Positions 53,301-61,155 of a stretch of DNA of 64,000 nucleotides are shown piece by piece; within the stretch, counting starts at the first letter, position 1, and every line of letters begins with the position of its first letter. Both the position numbers and the translations under genes were made by a program. The notes under the pieces were generated by a model, which saw only the letters and a program-made list of their open reading frames with translations, did not search any database and had not been told where the DNA came from. The stretch is from Plantactinospora sp. BC1 (GTDB lineage Bacteria; Actinomycetota; Actinomycetes; Mycobacteriales; Micromonosporaceae): positions 4,650,001 to 4,714,000 of the forward strand of contig NZ_CP028158.1 in the NCBI RefSeq assembly GCF_003030345.1, written 5' to 3'.

Positions 53301-53798
53301 GAACGGGTCGACGGGGTGCCGTACCTGATCAACGGCAACGCCGGCAAGAACCCGTCGACCGCGCCGCACCTGGGCGGGTTCAGCGGCTGGACGATGTTCG
53401 GGGTCGACCCGGTCAGCCCGGCCGAGGCGGCGGCGGCCCGGCGCGACCCGCTGGCCGAGGGGCCGGAGTGGGTGAGCGCGCAGACCCGGGCGCACGTGGA
53501 CCGGCTGACCCTGGCCGCCCCGGCGACCCTGCCGGCCGGTTCGGCGGTCCCGGTCACCGCCACGGTGACCCAGCCCGGCGGTCGGCAGGTACCGGTCGCC
53601 GCTCCGCTCTCGGCCGACTGGTCCGGATCGGCGAACCTGCACATCGGACCGGTGCGCGGCCTGCGGCCGTGGCACGCCGCCTGGTTCGACCCGGCCACCG
53701 GCCGGCTGACCGGGCTGCGTTCCGGCGACGCTGTCCAACTCGCCGTCACCGTCAACGGGGCGACCGCCCGGGCCACCATCCCGCTCACCCGCCGCTAG
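50334..53798 (+). CDS. secreted phosphodiester glycosidase / metallophosphoesterase fusion
   Basis: The 1154-residue exported protein has a signal peptide (1-31, ending PVPAYA). An NAGPA/phosphodiester-glycosidase domain spans about 75-420, with AVNGDFFDINNSG (G143-D147) and LNLDGGGSSTLL (D375). An Ig-like and carbohydrate-binding-like middle part follows (about 420-770). A calcineurin-like phosphoesterase covers about 785-1010, with its metal ligands in LSDAQF (D793), INGDFVD (D829) and GNHE (861-864). A beta-rich tail ends it. The two hydrolases could act in sequence on glycosyl-phosphodiesters such as teichoic-acid or glycolipid head groups (inference). Confidence 0.92.
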   Translation: MVTRRRSARLAGLLLLVPSLTLAGPVPAYAEPVSAPSRPVPAVGTAPEEAPAASSYPAPSSAPVPAAATDGIVTDTRTRPVAPGLDLTSFDRYDANGWLRADALTADLAGGVGVDYVNSGEVTRAEPLRRAVDRAGAVAAVNGDFFDINNSGAAQGIGIRAGELVQSPVAGHHEAVGVTAEGVGRVVQVHFDGTATLPAGAVTLTQFNNMVAAGGIGVFTPLWGSYPRTRAVEGATRVSEVTLVGGRVATVTPAAGSGPIPAGTTVLLGREAGADALAALRPGDPVDLRYAPKPSDGSTLRTAIGGNRVLVRDGVPQEIGDVNPEPRTAVGFSADGRKMFLLTVDGRQADSRGVTLTELGRMMAELGAHDALNLDGGGSSTLLAREPGQPAVRVENSPSDGSERPVPNGLALYAPQGSGRLRAYWVKTLLDPVAAPGVGPVRGGRPDRVFPGLTRRLAAAGYDETYGPAAGAPGWRAEPSSRGTVDSAGVFRARRSGEVTVTASRGRAKGALPLTVLGPLARIDGTVDRVGLAGAGGTGSFGVVGYDAEGNTAPIDAADLRLDYDRELLEVTPAADGTLAVKARVDSGAGLVTVRVGAASTVLPVTVGLTDVPVAMFDDAASWRFSAARATGSATPVPGRTGTGLKLAYDFGQSTGTRAAYADPPAYIPVAGQPQSFGMWIHANGNGEWPSLHLHDALDQQHVLRGPYLDWTGWRYVELAVPAGVVYPVRIRRFYVAETDAAAAYTGEVVIDDIVARVPAEVEVPAEPLRTDRVVLTDGTVDRAPWRFAVLSDAQFVAANPDSDLVAQARRTLREVKAARPDFLVINGDFVDTAYPEDFALAKRILDEELGGTLPYHYVPGNHEIMGAPITNFRSVFGETYRVFDHSPRRGGTRTRFVTLDTSTGSLRGGGFGQVLALRTALDGAARDPAVGSVVLVEHHAPRDPTPARASQLGDRKEAALLERWLAEFQRETGKGALFVGAHVGSFSAERVDGVPYLINGNAGKNPSTAPHLGGFSGWTMFGVDPVSPAEAAAARRDPLAEGPEWVSAQTRAHVDRLTLAAPATLPAGSAVPVTATVTQPGGRQVPVAAPLSADWSGSANLHIGPVRGLRPWHAAWFDPATGRLTGLRSGDAVQLAVTVNGATARATIPLTRR

Positions 53799-53828
53799 TT
53801 CGGCGCGGCACCGCCGCCAGCCCGACGC

Positions 53829-53897
53829 ACCCGCCCTGCGGATGCCGCGCCACCCGCCCTGCGGATGCCGCGCCACCCGCCCTGCGGATGCCGCGCC
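53829..53897. repeat. three perfect 23-bp tandem repeats
   Basis: The unit starts ACCCGCCCTGCGGATG and ends CCGCGCC; three identical copies lie head to tail (53829-53851, 53852-53874, 53875-53897), followed by a partial ATCCGCC. They begin 30 bases after the glycosidase stop and are non-coding. Unit length is not a multiple of three, so they are not a coding repeat. Confidence 0.85.
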
Positions 53898-53943
53898 ATC
53901 CGCCGGGTCCGACCGGGATCGGGCCACGTGCGGCGCGCGGGCT

Positions 53944-54000
53944 CGACCTGGACGTCAGAGGCGCTACCGACGCCGGGTAGCGCCTCTGACGTCCAGGTCG
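53944..54000. terminator. 25-bp perfect inverted repeat, probable bidirectional terminator
   Basis: Arms of 25 bases (left arm from CGACCTGGACGTC to GCGCTACC) pair perfectly around the 7-base loop GACGCCG. The hairpin sits between the convergent glycosidase and polynucleotide kinase genes, with 26 bases to the latter's stop. The arms are much longer than needed for termination. It might also be a mobile or processed RNA element. Confidence 0.65.
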
Positions 54001-54026
54001 ACGACCCGATGCACCGGGACTGCGGG

Positions 54027-54926
54027 CTAGAAGTCGCCCTCGGCGACCTGGAAGACGGTCAGGCCGAGGCCGCGCCACATCTTGACCACCTGCATCCGGT
54101 CGTCGAAGACCCCGACCACCCGGTAGCGGTCGCGGATCTCCCGGTCGAAGATCTCCCGCTTGACCACCGAGTCGCGGCGCTGGTCGCCGACGGCCCGCAT
54201 GTGCAGCGCCAGGTACGGCACGTCGACGTGCTCGGCCAGCCACCGCTGCGTCTGCTCCCGGCAGGAGGCGTCCCGTCCGGTGCAGAAGACCACCCCGTAG
54301 CCGGCCGCGTGCATGGCCCGGACCGCCGAGATGACGGCGGTGTTGGGCAGGTCCTCGCCGACCCGGGTCATGTCGTACGGGCTGCGCCCCGCCATCAGCG
54401 CCACCGTGCCGTCGATGTCCACCAGTACGATCTCCGGCACCTCGTCCGACGGCGGGGTGTAGACGGCCGCCGGCCCGCCCGGCTCGACGGTCGGTACCGG
54501 CAGCGGCAGGGCCCGTCCGGCCAGGTAGCGCTCGTGCAGTCGCCGGATTGCCTCCTCGCCGACCCGGTCCTGCTCGGGTCGCTCGGCGTCGCGGCGGACG
54601 CACTCGTCCACCGGTACGTCGGTGAAGTCGTGCACCTCGAAGGCGGCGCCGAACCGGGCGGCTAGCTGCGCCCAGTCCCGCACGGTCCGGGACCGCAGGT
54701 TGGTGTCGTCGACGCAGACGTCCGCGCCCGCCCGGAGCAGCGCCTCGACCTGGGCCCGCTGCACGACGGTAACCTGGCCCTCGGCCCACTGGGTGAAGAG
54801 CCGCTCGCCGTGCAGCATCCGGCGCAGGTCGTCGCGGTTGACCCGGACGACGCCGGGTTGCAGCTTCCGGGCGAAGGTGGTCTTCCCGGAGGCCGGCAGC
54901 CCGCGGGTGACGATCAGTCGGGTCAT
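54027..54926 (-). CDS. polynucleotide kinase-phosphatase (T4 Pnkp-like)
   Basis: The 299-residue RNA/DNA end-healing enzyme has an N-terminal P-loop kinase (GLPASGKTT, K15-T16) with RDD at 31-33 as in the T4 5'-kinase active site. A C-terminal HAD phosphatase has D170-I-D172-G-T (LVDIDGTVALM), close to the T4 Pnkp layout (D165/D167), with VFCTGRDASCREQT and GVFDDRMQVVKMW. It would phosphorylate 5'-OH and remove 3'- or 2',3'-cyclic phosphate. ATG follows GCGAGGAGAGC. It lies 59 bases downstream of the RNA ligase gene in the same direction. Confidence 0.92.
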   Translation of the reverse strand: MTRLIVTRGLPASGKTTFARKLQPGVVRVNRDDLRRMLHGERLFTQWAEGQVTVVQRAQVEALLRAGADVCVDDTNLRSRTVRDWAQLAARFGAAFEVHDFTDVPVDECVRRDAERPEQDRVGEEAIRRLHERYLAGRALPLPVPTVEPGGPAAVYTPPSDEVPEIVLVDIDGTVALMAGRSPYDMTRVGEDLPNTAVISAVRAMHAAGYGVVFCTGRDASCREQTQRWLAEHVDVPYLALHMRAVGDQRRDSVVKREIFDREIRDRYRVVGVFDDRMQVVKMWRGLGLTVFQVAEGDF

Positions 54927-54985
54927 GCTCTCTCCTCGCTCCGCCCGGCACCCATCATGATCCTTCGCGGCCGCACGTCGGGGGT

Positions 54986-56149
54986 TCACCCGGCCTGCTG
55001 TGGCGTCCACTCGACCGGCGGGCGGGCCTGCTGCCAGAGGTGAGGACGGTAGTCGCGGCCGTCGAGGCGCAGGAAGAGGAAACTGCGCTCCGGGTGCCGG
55101 GCGGCCCGCTCGGCGAAGTCGCGTCGGCTCCATCCGGCGGGCAGTTCGGCCACGATCTCACCGTACGCCTGCTCGATCTTCGCGGCCCGGGCCTCGACGG
55201 TCGCGGTCAGGTCGGCCACGACGGAGTCGACCCAGCGGTGGAACTCGTCCGGCAGCGGCGCGACCCGGGCCGCGAGGTCCTGCCCGGTGACGAGGTACTC
55301 CCAGACCAGCCGGGCGTTGAGCCCGAAGGTGAGCCGGTGCAACCGGACGTACTCCGGATATTTGATCTTGACCCGCTGGTCGCTGTCCGGCCAGTGCACC
55401 ACCAGCCCCTCCCGACCGTCCCGGGCGGGCGCGGCCAGCGCCTCGGCCAGGGTGCGGTGCGGCAGCCGCTCGACCACCGGACCGGGCCAGTCCGGCACCG
55501 CCTCCGGACCGGAACTCCGCCCGCTGGCGATCTCCACCGTGCCGAGCAGCACCAGGTCGTCCAGACCGCCGTAGTCCAACACGATCCGGTTCGCCGGGTA
55601 GACGATCTCGACCAGCACGGTCCGCCCCGGCGGCGGGGTGAAGTCGGGGTAGCGGGAGCGGAGCACGGCGGTGGCGTGCCGGGCCTGGTCGGAGGCGAAC
55701 GAGCCCCGGGTGGCGACCGCGAAGCCGACGCCGTCCGGGTACAGCACGCCGAGGCTCCCGTCGGCCTTGTCCGTGATCACCGCCGGTGCGTCCGGCCGGA
55801 GCGCCGGTGCGCCGGGCTGGTCGTGGTTGAAGAACTTCGGGTACGGCCGCGCCACGACCACCTCGGTCGACTCGTCCACGATCAGCCCTCGACAGGCGAC
55901 CGTCACCGGTGTCCAGATTCCGCCGTAGGTGCACGCCTCGGTGTAGTTGTAGATCGCGAGCGGTCGCTCCGGATGCCGTTGGACCCGGACGTGGCCGTCG
56001 GCGAGCGCGGCGGCCAGCGCCGCCGGGTCGACGACGTCGGCGAGCCGGGTGACCGGGGCGAGCAGGGCGGAATCGGACGCGGGGGTGACCACGGGTGTGC
56101 CTTCCGGCGGGGTGGGAATGCGAGAGGGAGCAGTGACGTTAACCGTCAC
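54986..56149 (-). CDS. RNA ligase, T4 Rnl1-like
   Basis: The 387-residue ATP-dependent RNA ligase has its nucleotidyl lysine K128 in DKADGSLG. Upstream, CRGLIVD (R87-G88) and [10 protein letters not shown] (K105) are characteristic of the Rnl1 branch. Downstream come EGLVVHW and KIKYPEY (motifs IV and V). The C-terminal region (about 270-387) is helical, as in Rnl1. No ATG exists near the start. GTG at 56149 lacks a Shine-Dalgarno and coincides with the palindrome at 56133-56149, so a leaderless message is possible. With the kinase-phosphatase it forms a heal-and-seal pair. Confidence 0.92.
   Translation of the reverse strand: MTVNVTAPSRIPTPPEGTPVVTPASDSALLAPVTRLADVVDPAALAAALADGHVRVQRHPERPLAIYNYTEACTYGGIWTPVTVACRGLIVDESTEVVVARPYPKFFNHDQPGAPALRPDAPAVITDKADGSLGVLYPDGVGFAVATRGSFASDQARHATAVLRSRYPDFTPPPGRTVLVEIVYPANRIVLDYGGLDDLVLLGTVEIASGRSSGPEAVPDWPGPVVERLPHRTLAEALAAPARDGREGLVVHWPDSDQRVKIKYPEYVRLHRLTFGLNARLVWEYLVTGQDLAARVAPLPDEFHRWVDSVVADLTATVEARAAKIEQAYGEIVAELPAGWSRRDFAERAARHPERSFLFLRLDGRDYRPHLWQQARPPVEWTPQQAG
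56133..56149. promoter_or_regulatory. palindrome over the RNA ligase start
   Basis: GTGACG-TTAAC-CGTCAC is a perfect 6-bp inverted repeat with a 5-base spacer, covering the first codons of the ligase. It is 177 bases before the divergent rpmE start. An operator controlling the repair pair is plausible; the sequence alone does not show which regulator. Confidence 0.4.
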
Positions 56150-56325
56150 GGATCACGTGTGCAGCCCGATTTCGGGCCGGCCCAGCCGGCATGGCACACT
56201 GGTCAGTCGGCCACCGGTTCCGGTTCCCGCCCGAGTCCGCCATCGCTCCGCGACACCCGTGTCGTGGCGTGGCTGACGGATGCCGAGGGCGACCCGGCGA
56301 CCACCCACGAAAGGACCGAGGCGAC

Positions 56326-56550
56326 ATGAAGCCCAACATCCACCCCGAGTACGTGTCCACCGAGGTCACCTGCTCGTGCGGCAACACCTTCACGACCCGC
56401 AGCACGGCGAAGGGCGGCTCGATCCACGTCGAGACCTGCAGCGCCTGCCACCCGTTCTACACCGGCAAGCAGCGCGTGCTCGACACCGCCGGCCGGGTCG
56501 CCAAGTTCCAGCAGAAGTACGCCAAGGTTCAGGCCAAAAAGGGCAAGTAG
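56326..56550 (+). CDS. rpmE: 50S ribosomal protein L31 (zinc-containing form)
   Basis: The 74-residue bL31 starts [20 protein letters not shown]. The zinc ligands C16-x-C18 and C-x-x-C in [14 protein letters not shown] are present, so this is the C+ (zinc) form rather than the zinc-free paralogue. AAGGACCGAGG precedes the ATG. It lies between the RNA-repair genes and prfA; in mycobacteria it directly follows rho. Confidence 0.97.
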   Translation: MKPNIHPEYVSTEVTCSCGNTFTTRSTAKGGSIHVETCSACHPFYTGKQRVLDTAGRVAKFQQKYAKVQAKKGK

Positions 56551-56655
56551 CCGCGTCGACGGCGCCCGCCTCCGGTTCGTCGCCGGGGGCGGGCGCCGTC
56601 GTGCCGTTTCCCGGTCCCTTCCACCATCCGCGTTCGGAGCAGAGGGAGTACGAGC

Positions 56656-57744
56656 ATGAGCGGCGACCGGCTGGCCCGGCTCCTCGACGAGTACGCGGAG
56701 CTGGAACGGCGCCTCGCCGACCCGGCGATCCACGCCGACCAGGCCACCGCCCGCCGGGTGGGCCGACGGTTCGCCGAGCTGACCCCGCTGCACAAGGCCG
56801 CCGGTGAGCTGGAGCAGGCCCGGGCCGACCTCGCCGCCGCCCGCGAACTCGCCGCCGAGGAGCCGTCGTTCGCGGCCGAGGCGGAGTCGCTGGCCGAGAC
56901 GCTGCCCGCGCTGGAGGGCCGGCTCGCCGAGCTGCTGATCCCGCGCGACCCGCACGACGCCAAGGACGTGATCCTGGAGATCAAGGCGGGCGAGGGCGGC
57001 GAGGAGTCCGCGCTCTTCGCCGGTGACCTGCTCCGGATGTACCTGCGCTACGCCGAACGGCACGGCTGGGCGACCGAGGTGCTCGACGCGCAGGACTCCG
57101 ACCTGGGCGGGGTAAAGGACGTCTCGCTCGCGGTCAAGGCCAAGGGGGTACCGGAGGGCGGCAACGGGGTCTGGTCCCGGCTCAAGTGGGAGGGCGGCGT
57201 ACACCGGGTGCAGCGGGTGCCGGTCACCGAGTCGCAGGGGCGGATCCACACCAGCGCGGCCGGCGTACTGGTGCTGCCGGAGGCCGAGGACGTCGACGTC
57301 ACCATCGACCCGAACGAGTTGCGGATCGACGTGTTCCGCTCCTCCGGGCCGGGCGGCCAGTCGGTGAACACCACCGACTCGGCGGTGCGGATCACCCACC
57401 TGCCGACCGGGATCGTGGTCTCCTGCCAGAACGAGAAGTCCCAGTTGCAGAACCGGGAACAGGCGATGCGGATCCTCCGGGCCCGGCTGCTGGCCAACGC
57501 GCAGGAGCAGGCCGACGCCGCCGCCTCGGACGCCCGCCGCTCCCAGGTGCGTACCGTCGACCGCTCCGAGCGGATCCGGACGTACAACTTCCCGCAGAAC
57601 CGGATCACCGACCACCGGATCGGCTACACGGCGTACAACCTCGACCTGGCGCTCGCCGGTGAGCTGGACGGGGTGCTCGACGCGCTCGCCGAGGCGGACC
57701 GCTCGGCCCGGCTGGCCGGCGAGACGGAGCTGTCCCGCCGCTGA
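56656..57744 (+). CDS. prfA: peptide chain release factor 1
   Basis: RF1 recognises UAA/UAG and triggers peptide release. The 362 residues are normal. The stop-codon tripeptide PxT appears as PVT in [17 protein letters not shown], and the catalytic GGQ is G233-G234-Q235 in [20 protein letters not shown]235 is the target of the PrmC methyltransferase encoded 1.8 kb on. AGCAGAGGGAG precedes the ATG. Confidence 0.98.
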   Translation: MSGDRLARLLDEYAELERRLADPAIHADQATARRVGRRFAELTPLHKAAGELEQARADLAAARELAAEEPSFAAEAESLAETLPALEGRLAELLIPRDPHDAKDVILEIKAGEGGEESALFAGDLLRMYLRYAERHGWATEVLDAQDSDLGGVKDVSLAVKAKGVPEGGNGVWSRLKWEGGVHRVQRVPVTESQGRIHTSAAGVLVLPEAEDVDVTIDPNELRIDVFRSSGPGGQSVNTTDSAVRITHLPTGIVVSCQNEKSQLQNREQAMRILRARLLANAQEQADAAASDARRSQVRTVDRSERIRTYNFPQNRITDHRIGYTAYNLDLALAGELDGVLDALAEADRSARLAGETELSRR

Positions 57745-57774
57745 GCCGCGCCCGGTGGCGCCGCCGGCACCCGC

Positions 57775-59334
57775 TCAGCGTGCCGTCGCCGGCCCGGTCG
57801 CGGCCTGCGGTCGCTCCCCGGCGGCCAGCTCGAAGGCGGCGCGCAGCGCGTCCCGTGGCCCGGCGCCCGAGCCGTGCACCTCGGCGAAGCCGACGCTCAC
57901 CCCGACCCGGATGCCGGGGACGATCGACTCCCAGTCCTCGGCGGCGACCGCCGCGCTGATCCGCCGGCCCACCTCACCCGCCTCGGCCATCCCGGCGCCG
58001 GGCAGCACCACCACGAACTCGTCGCCGCCGTACCGGGCCACGAAGTCGCCGCGCCGCATCACCCGGTTGATCACTCCGGCGATCCGTTGCAGCACCAGGT
58101 CGCCGCAGTGCCGGCCGTGCGCGGTGTTCACCGCCCGGAAACCGTCGAGGTCGCAGACCCCGATCACGGCCCGTTCGCCCCGGCCGGCCATCCCGGCAAC
58201 GTACCGCTCCAACCGGCGGCGGTTCGGCAGCCCGGTGAGCGGGTCGGTCAGCGCCTCGCCCTCGTGCCGGACCGCCTCCCGGCGCATCTCCTCGTGCTCG
58301 ATCCGGGCCGCGATGCCGTCGACGTAGACGTCCCGGAGCCGGTCGTTGCGCTGGGTCGCCAGCCGGAACGCGTACCGGTCGGCCCGGTGCGCCGCCGCGT
58401 GGTCGCCGACCCCGGCGTACGCCAGGCTGGAGAGCCGGGCGTGCTCGGCCGCGCCCAGCGTCTCGGCCGAGACGTGCACCGTCTCCAGCCGGGCCAGCGC
58501 CTCGGCGGGCCGGCCGGCGGCGATCGCCAGGCACGCCCCGCCGAGCTGCCGCATGTCCCGGGTACGCGCGCTGTCCCCGCCGTCGCGGAGCAGCCGGTCG
58601 GGGTCGAGTTCGGGTACGGCCGACCGGCCGGTCGTGGCGCCGAGGGCAGCCCGCCGGGCGAGCGCGTACCCGTACGCCGCCCGGCCGCTCGGCCGCAACC
58701 GGCCCGCCGTGCCGGCCCCGACGAAGCGTTCCAGGTCGGCGCCGACGTCCCTGAGCACCCGGAGGCAGCCGTCGCTGTCCCCGTGGTGGTCCAGCGCGAC
58801 CGCGTTGCGCAGCCGGATGCCGGGTGCGGCGAAGGTCTCCTCGGGGATGCCGACGGCCAGCCCCAGCCGGCGGGCCCGCTCGATGGCGCCGAGCGCGTAG
58901 CCGTGGAAGCCGAGGTAGGAGTAGGCCATCGCCAGGTCGTGCCAGCCCCAGGCGGTCTCCCGGTCGGGCTCGTCCACCGAGCCGAGCGCCCGGGCGCCCC
59001 GGACCAGGTGGGTGACGCAGCGGTCCAGCGCGCCCTGGTTGTGCGCGGCCAGCGCGGCCAGCGCGTGCAGGTGGCCGTGCAGGTAGGGGTCGGGCAGGTC
59101 CCGGGCGGCGTCGAACGCCTGCTCCACCGCCCGGGTGTACTCGGCGGTGCGGCCCAGGTTGAGGATCGCGGAGAGTCGCTGGAGCAACGCCTCGGCCCGG
59201 GAGTACGGGTCGTCGGTGGTGTCGAGCACGCGTTCGAAGACCAGGCACGCCTCGGCGGAGCGGCTGCTCTCCATCAGGGAACGGGCGTGTCTCAACTCCT
59301 CGGCCCGGTCACCGACCCGGTCGAGCCAACTCAC
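57775..59334 (-). CDS. GGDEF-domain protein with TPR-like N-terminus (diguanylate cyclase)
   Basis: The 519-residue protein starts at the GTG of VSWLDRVGDRAEELRHA, with GGAGG seven bases upstream. Helical repeats of TPR type fill about 1-345 (for example SAEACLVFERVLDTTDDPYSRAEALLQRL). A short coiled linker leads to the GGDEF domain at about 355-510 (LTDPLTGLPNRR). The signature is RYGGDEFVVVLPGA (G436-F440), and the I-site RRGD (427-430) lies five residues before it, so the enzyme should make c-di-GMP with product feedback. No membrane span is seen. It is inserted on the opposite strand between prfA and prmC. Confidence 0.93.
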   Translation of the reverse strand: MSWLDRVGDRAEELRHARSLMESSRSAEACLVFERVLDTTDDPYSRAEALLQRLSAILNLGRTAEYTRAVEQAFDAARDLPDPYLHGHLHALAALAAHNQGALDRCVTHLVRGARALGSVDEPDRETAWGWHDLAMAYSYLGFHGYALGAIERARRLGLAVGIPEETFAAPGIRLRNAVALDHHGDSDGCLRVLRDVGADLERFVGAGTAGRLRPSGRAAYGYALARRAALGATTGRSAVPELDPDRLLRDGGDSARTRDMRQLGGACLAIAAGRPAEALARLETVHVSAETLGAAEHARLSSLAYAGVGDHAAAHRADRYAFRLATQRNDRLRDVYVDGIAARIEHEEMRREAVRHEGEALTDPLTGLPNRRRLERYVAGMAGRGERAVIGVCDLDGFRAVNTAHGRHCGDLVLQRIAGVINRVMRRGDFVARYGGDEFVVVLPGAGMAEAGEVGRRISAAVAAEDWESIVPGIRVGVSVGFAEVHGSGAGPRDALRAAFELAAGERPQAATGPATAR

Positions 59335-59509
59335 GCACAACCTCCATCGCCGTCGCCAGCCAGACCCCCGCGAAAGTCGAGGAGCCGACCGGTCGCCCGG
59401 AGGCACGGTGCCCTCCGGGGACGCTCGACCGGTCTGAGCACCCAGTCGATCCGGGTCGGAAACGCGCCCGCGACGCGATGATTCCCGGCCGACGTTTCAT
59501 GATTATGTC

Positions 59510-60451
59510 GTGACGCGTATTCCCCGGCATCCCCGTGAAGCGACAGAACGGACCCGACCGTCGGTCGCGGTCGCGGCGGCGACGTCCGCGCTGGCCCGGG
59601 CCGGCGTCGGGCCGGCCAGGACCGAGGCGGAGCTTCTGGTGGCGTACGTCCTCGGCGTGTCGCGCGGGGCGCTGGCCGTGGCCGGGCCGCTCACCGGCGA
59701 GCAGTACGACCGGCTGACGGAGCTGGTCGAGCGGCGTACCCGGCACGAGCCGTTGCAGTACCTGCTCGGCTCGGCGGCGTTCCGCTACCTGGAGCTGGCG
59801 GTCGGCCCCGGGGTCTTCGTGCCCCGGCCGGAGACGGAACTGCTGGCCGGCTGGGGCGTCGAGCAGGCCCGGCGGCTCGGCGGACCCGGGACCGGCAGCG
59901 ACCCGGCCGGGGCGGGACCGCTGGTCGTCGACCTGTGCAGCGGCAGCGGCGCGATCGCGCTCTCGGTCGCCGGGGAGGTGCCGGCGGCCCGGGTGGTCGC
60001 GGTGGAGCGGTCCGCGGCGGCGCTGGACTGGTTGCGCCGCAACGCCGCCGAGCGGGCCGCTGCCGGCGACCCGCCGATCGAGGTGGTGGCCGGGGACGTC
60101 GCCGACCCGGAGCTGCTGGCCGGGTACGCCGGCCGGGTGGACGTGCTGCTCTGCAACCCGCCGTACGTGCCGGACGACACCCCGGTACCCCCGGACGTGG
60201 CCGGGCACGACCCGGCGGACGCGGTCTTCGGCGGCCCGGACGGGCTGGCGGTGATCCGGCTGGTACTCGACCGGGCGGCCGGGCTGCTGCGCCCCGGCGG
60301 GGTCTTCGGGGTGGAGCACGACGACACGCACGGCACGGCGGTTCCGGAGCTGCTGCGTGCCGACGGCCGGTTCGTCGAGATCGCGGACCATCCCGACCTG
60401 GTCGGGCGGCCCCGTTTCGCCACCGCCCGCCGGGCCGACGCCGTCCCGTAA
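59510..60451 (+). CDS. prmC: peptide chain release factor N5-glutamine methyltransferase
   Basis: PrmC uses SAM to methylate the GGQ glutamine of release factors. The 313-residue protein has an N-terminal helical substrate domain (with RRTRHEPLQYLLGSAAF) and a Rossmann methyltransferase domain with VVDLCSGSGAIALSVA and the target-Gln motif NPPY (216-219). The Pro-rich stretch in the middle (GPGTGSDPAGAGPL) is a small insert. GTG start. sua5 follows after 59 bases. Confidence 0.96.
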   Translation: MTRIPRHPREATERTRPSVAVAAATSALARAGVGPARTEAELLVAYVLGVSRGALAVAGPLTGEQYDRLTELVERRTRHEPLQYLLGSAAFRYLELAVGPGVFVPRPETELLAGWGVEQARRLGGPGTGSDPAGAGPLVVDLCSGSGAIALSVAGEVPAARVVAVERSAAALDWLRRNAAERAAAGDPPIEVVAGDVADPELLAGYAGRVDVLLCNPPYVPDDTPVPPDVAGHDPADAVFGGPDGLAVIRLVLDRAAGLLRPGGVFGVEHDDTHGTAVPELLRADGRFVEIADHPDLVGRPRFATARRADAVP

Positions 60452-60510
60452 CCGGCCGGAAGTCCCCGTGCCACGGTGGGCGCTCCGGCGTGGCAGACTG
60501 GCTCCTCGTG

Positions 60511-61155
60511 ATGCTCTACGACTGCCGGTCGCTGGCGGACCGTGACCGAGGCATCGCCGCGGCCGTCGAGGCGGTCAAGAACGGCGAGCTGGTCGTGATC
60601 CCGACCGACACGGTCTACGGGGTCGGCGCGGACGCGTTCACCCCCTACGCCGTCAAGGCGCTGCTCAACGCGAAGGGTCGGGACCGGCAGCATCCGCCGC
60701 CGGTGCTGGTCGGCTCCCGGCGCACGCTGGACGGGCTGGTCTTCATGCTGCCGAGCACCGCCCGGGACCTGGCCGACGCGTTCTGGCCCGGCGCGCTGAC
60801 GATCGTCGTCGAGCACTCGCCCAGCCTCCAGTGGGACATCGGCGACACCGCCGGCACGGTCGCGGTGCGGATGCCGCTGCACCCGGTCGCCCTGGAGGTG
60901 CTCCGGGAGACCGGGCCGATGGCCGTCTCGTCGGCGAACAAGACCGGCCAGCCGGCGGCGGTGACCGCCGAGGAGGCGCGCGAGCAGCTCGGCTACGCGG
61001 TGCGGGCCTACCTGGAGGCCGGGCCCTGTCCGGAGCCGGTGCCGAGCACCATCGTCGACGTGACCGGCGAGGTGCCCCGGGTGCTGCGCCAGGGCGCGAT
61101 CCCGCTGGAGAAGCTCCGTGACGTCGTACCGGACATCCAGGGCCAGGTGACCTGA
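60511..61155 (+). CDS. sua5: L-threonylcarbamoyladenylate synthase (Sua5/YrdC/YwlC)
   Basis: This enzyme makes threonylcarbamoyl-AMP for the t6A37 modification of ANN-decoding tRNAs. The 214-residue YrdC-type protein has VVIPTDTVYGVGADAF, the basic pocket KGRDRQHPPPVLVGS, TVAVRMPLHPVALEVL and AVSSANKTGQPAAVTAEEA. The C-terminal Sua5 domain is absent. ATG at 60511 (GTG at 60508 is an alternative). The next gene starts one base after its stop. Confidence 0.95.
   Translation: MLYDCRSLADRDRGIAAAVEAVKNGELVVIPTDTVYGVGADAFTPYAVKALLNAKGRDRQHPPPVLVGSRRTLDGLVFMLPSTARDLADAFWPGALTIVVEHSPSLQWDIGDTAGTVAVRMPLHPVALEVLRETGPMAVSSANKTGQPAAVTAEEAREQLGYAVRAYLEAGPCPEPVPSTIVDVTGEVPRVLRQGAIPLEKLRDVVPDIQGQVT

Noticed and set aside
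50598-53927. 1109-codon open frame antisense to the glycosidase gene
   Set aside because: Antisense shadow; low-complexity product without domains.
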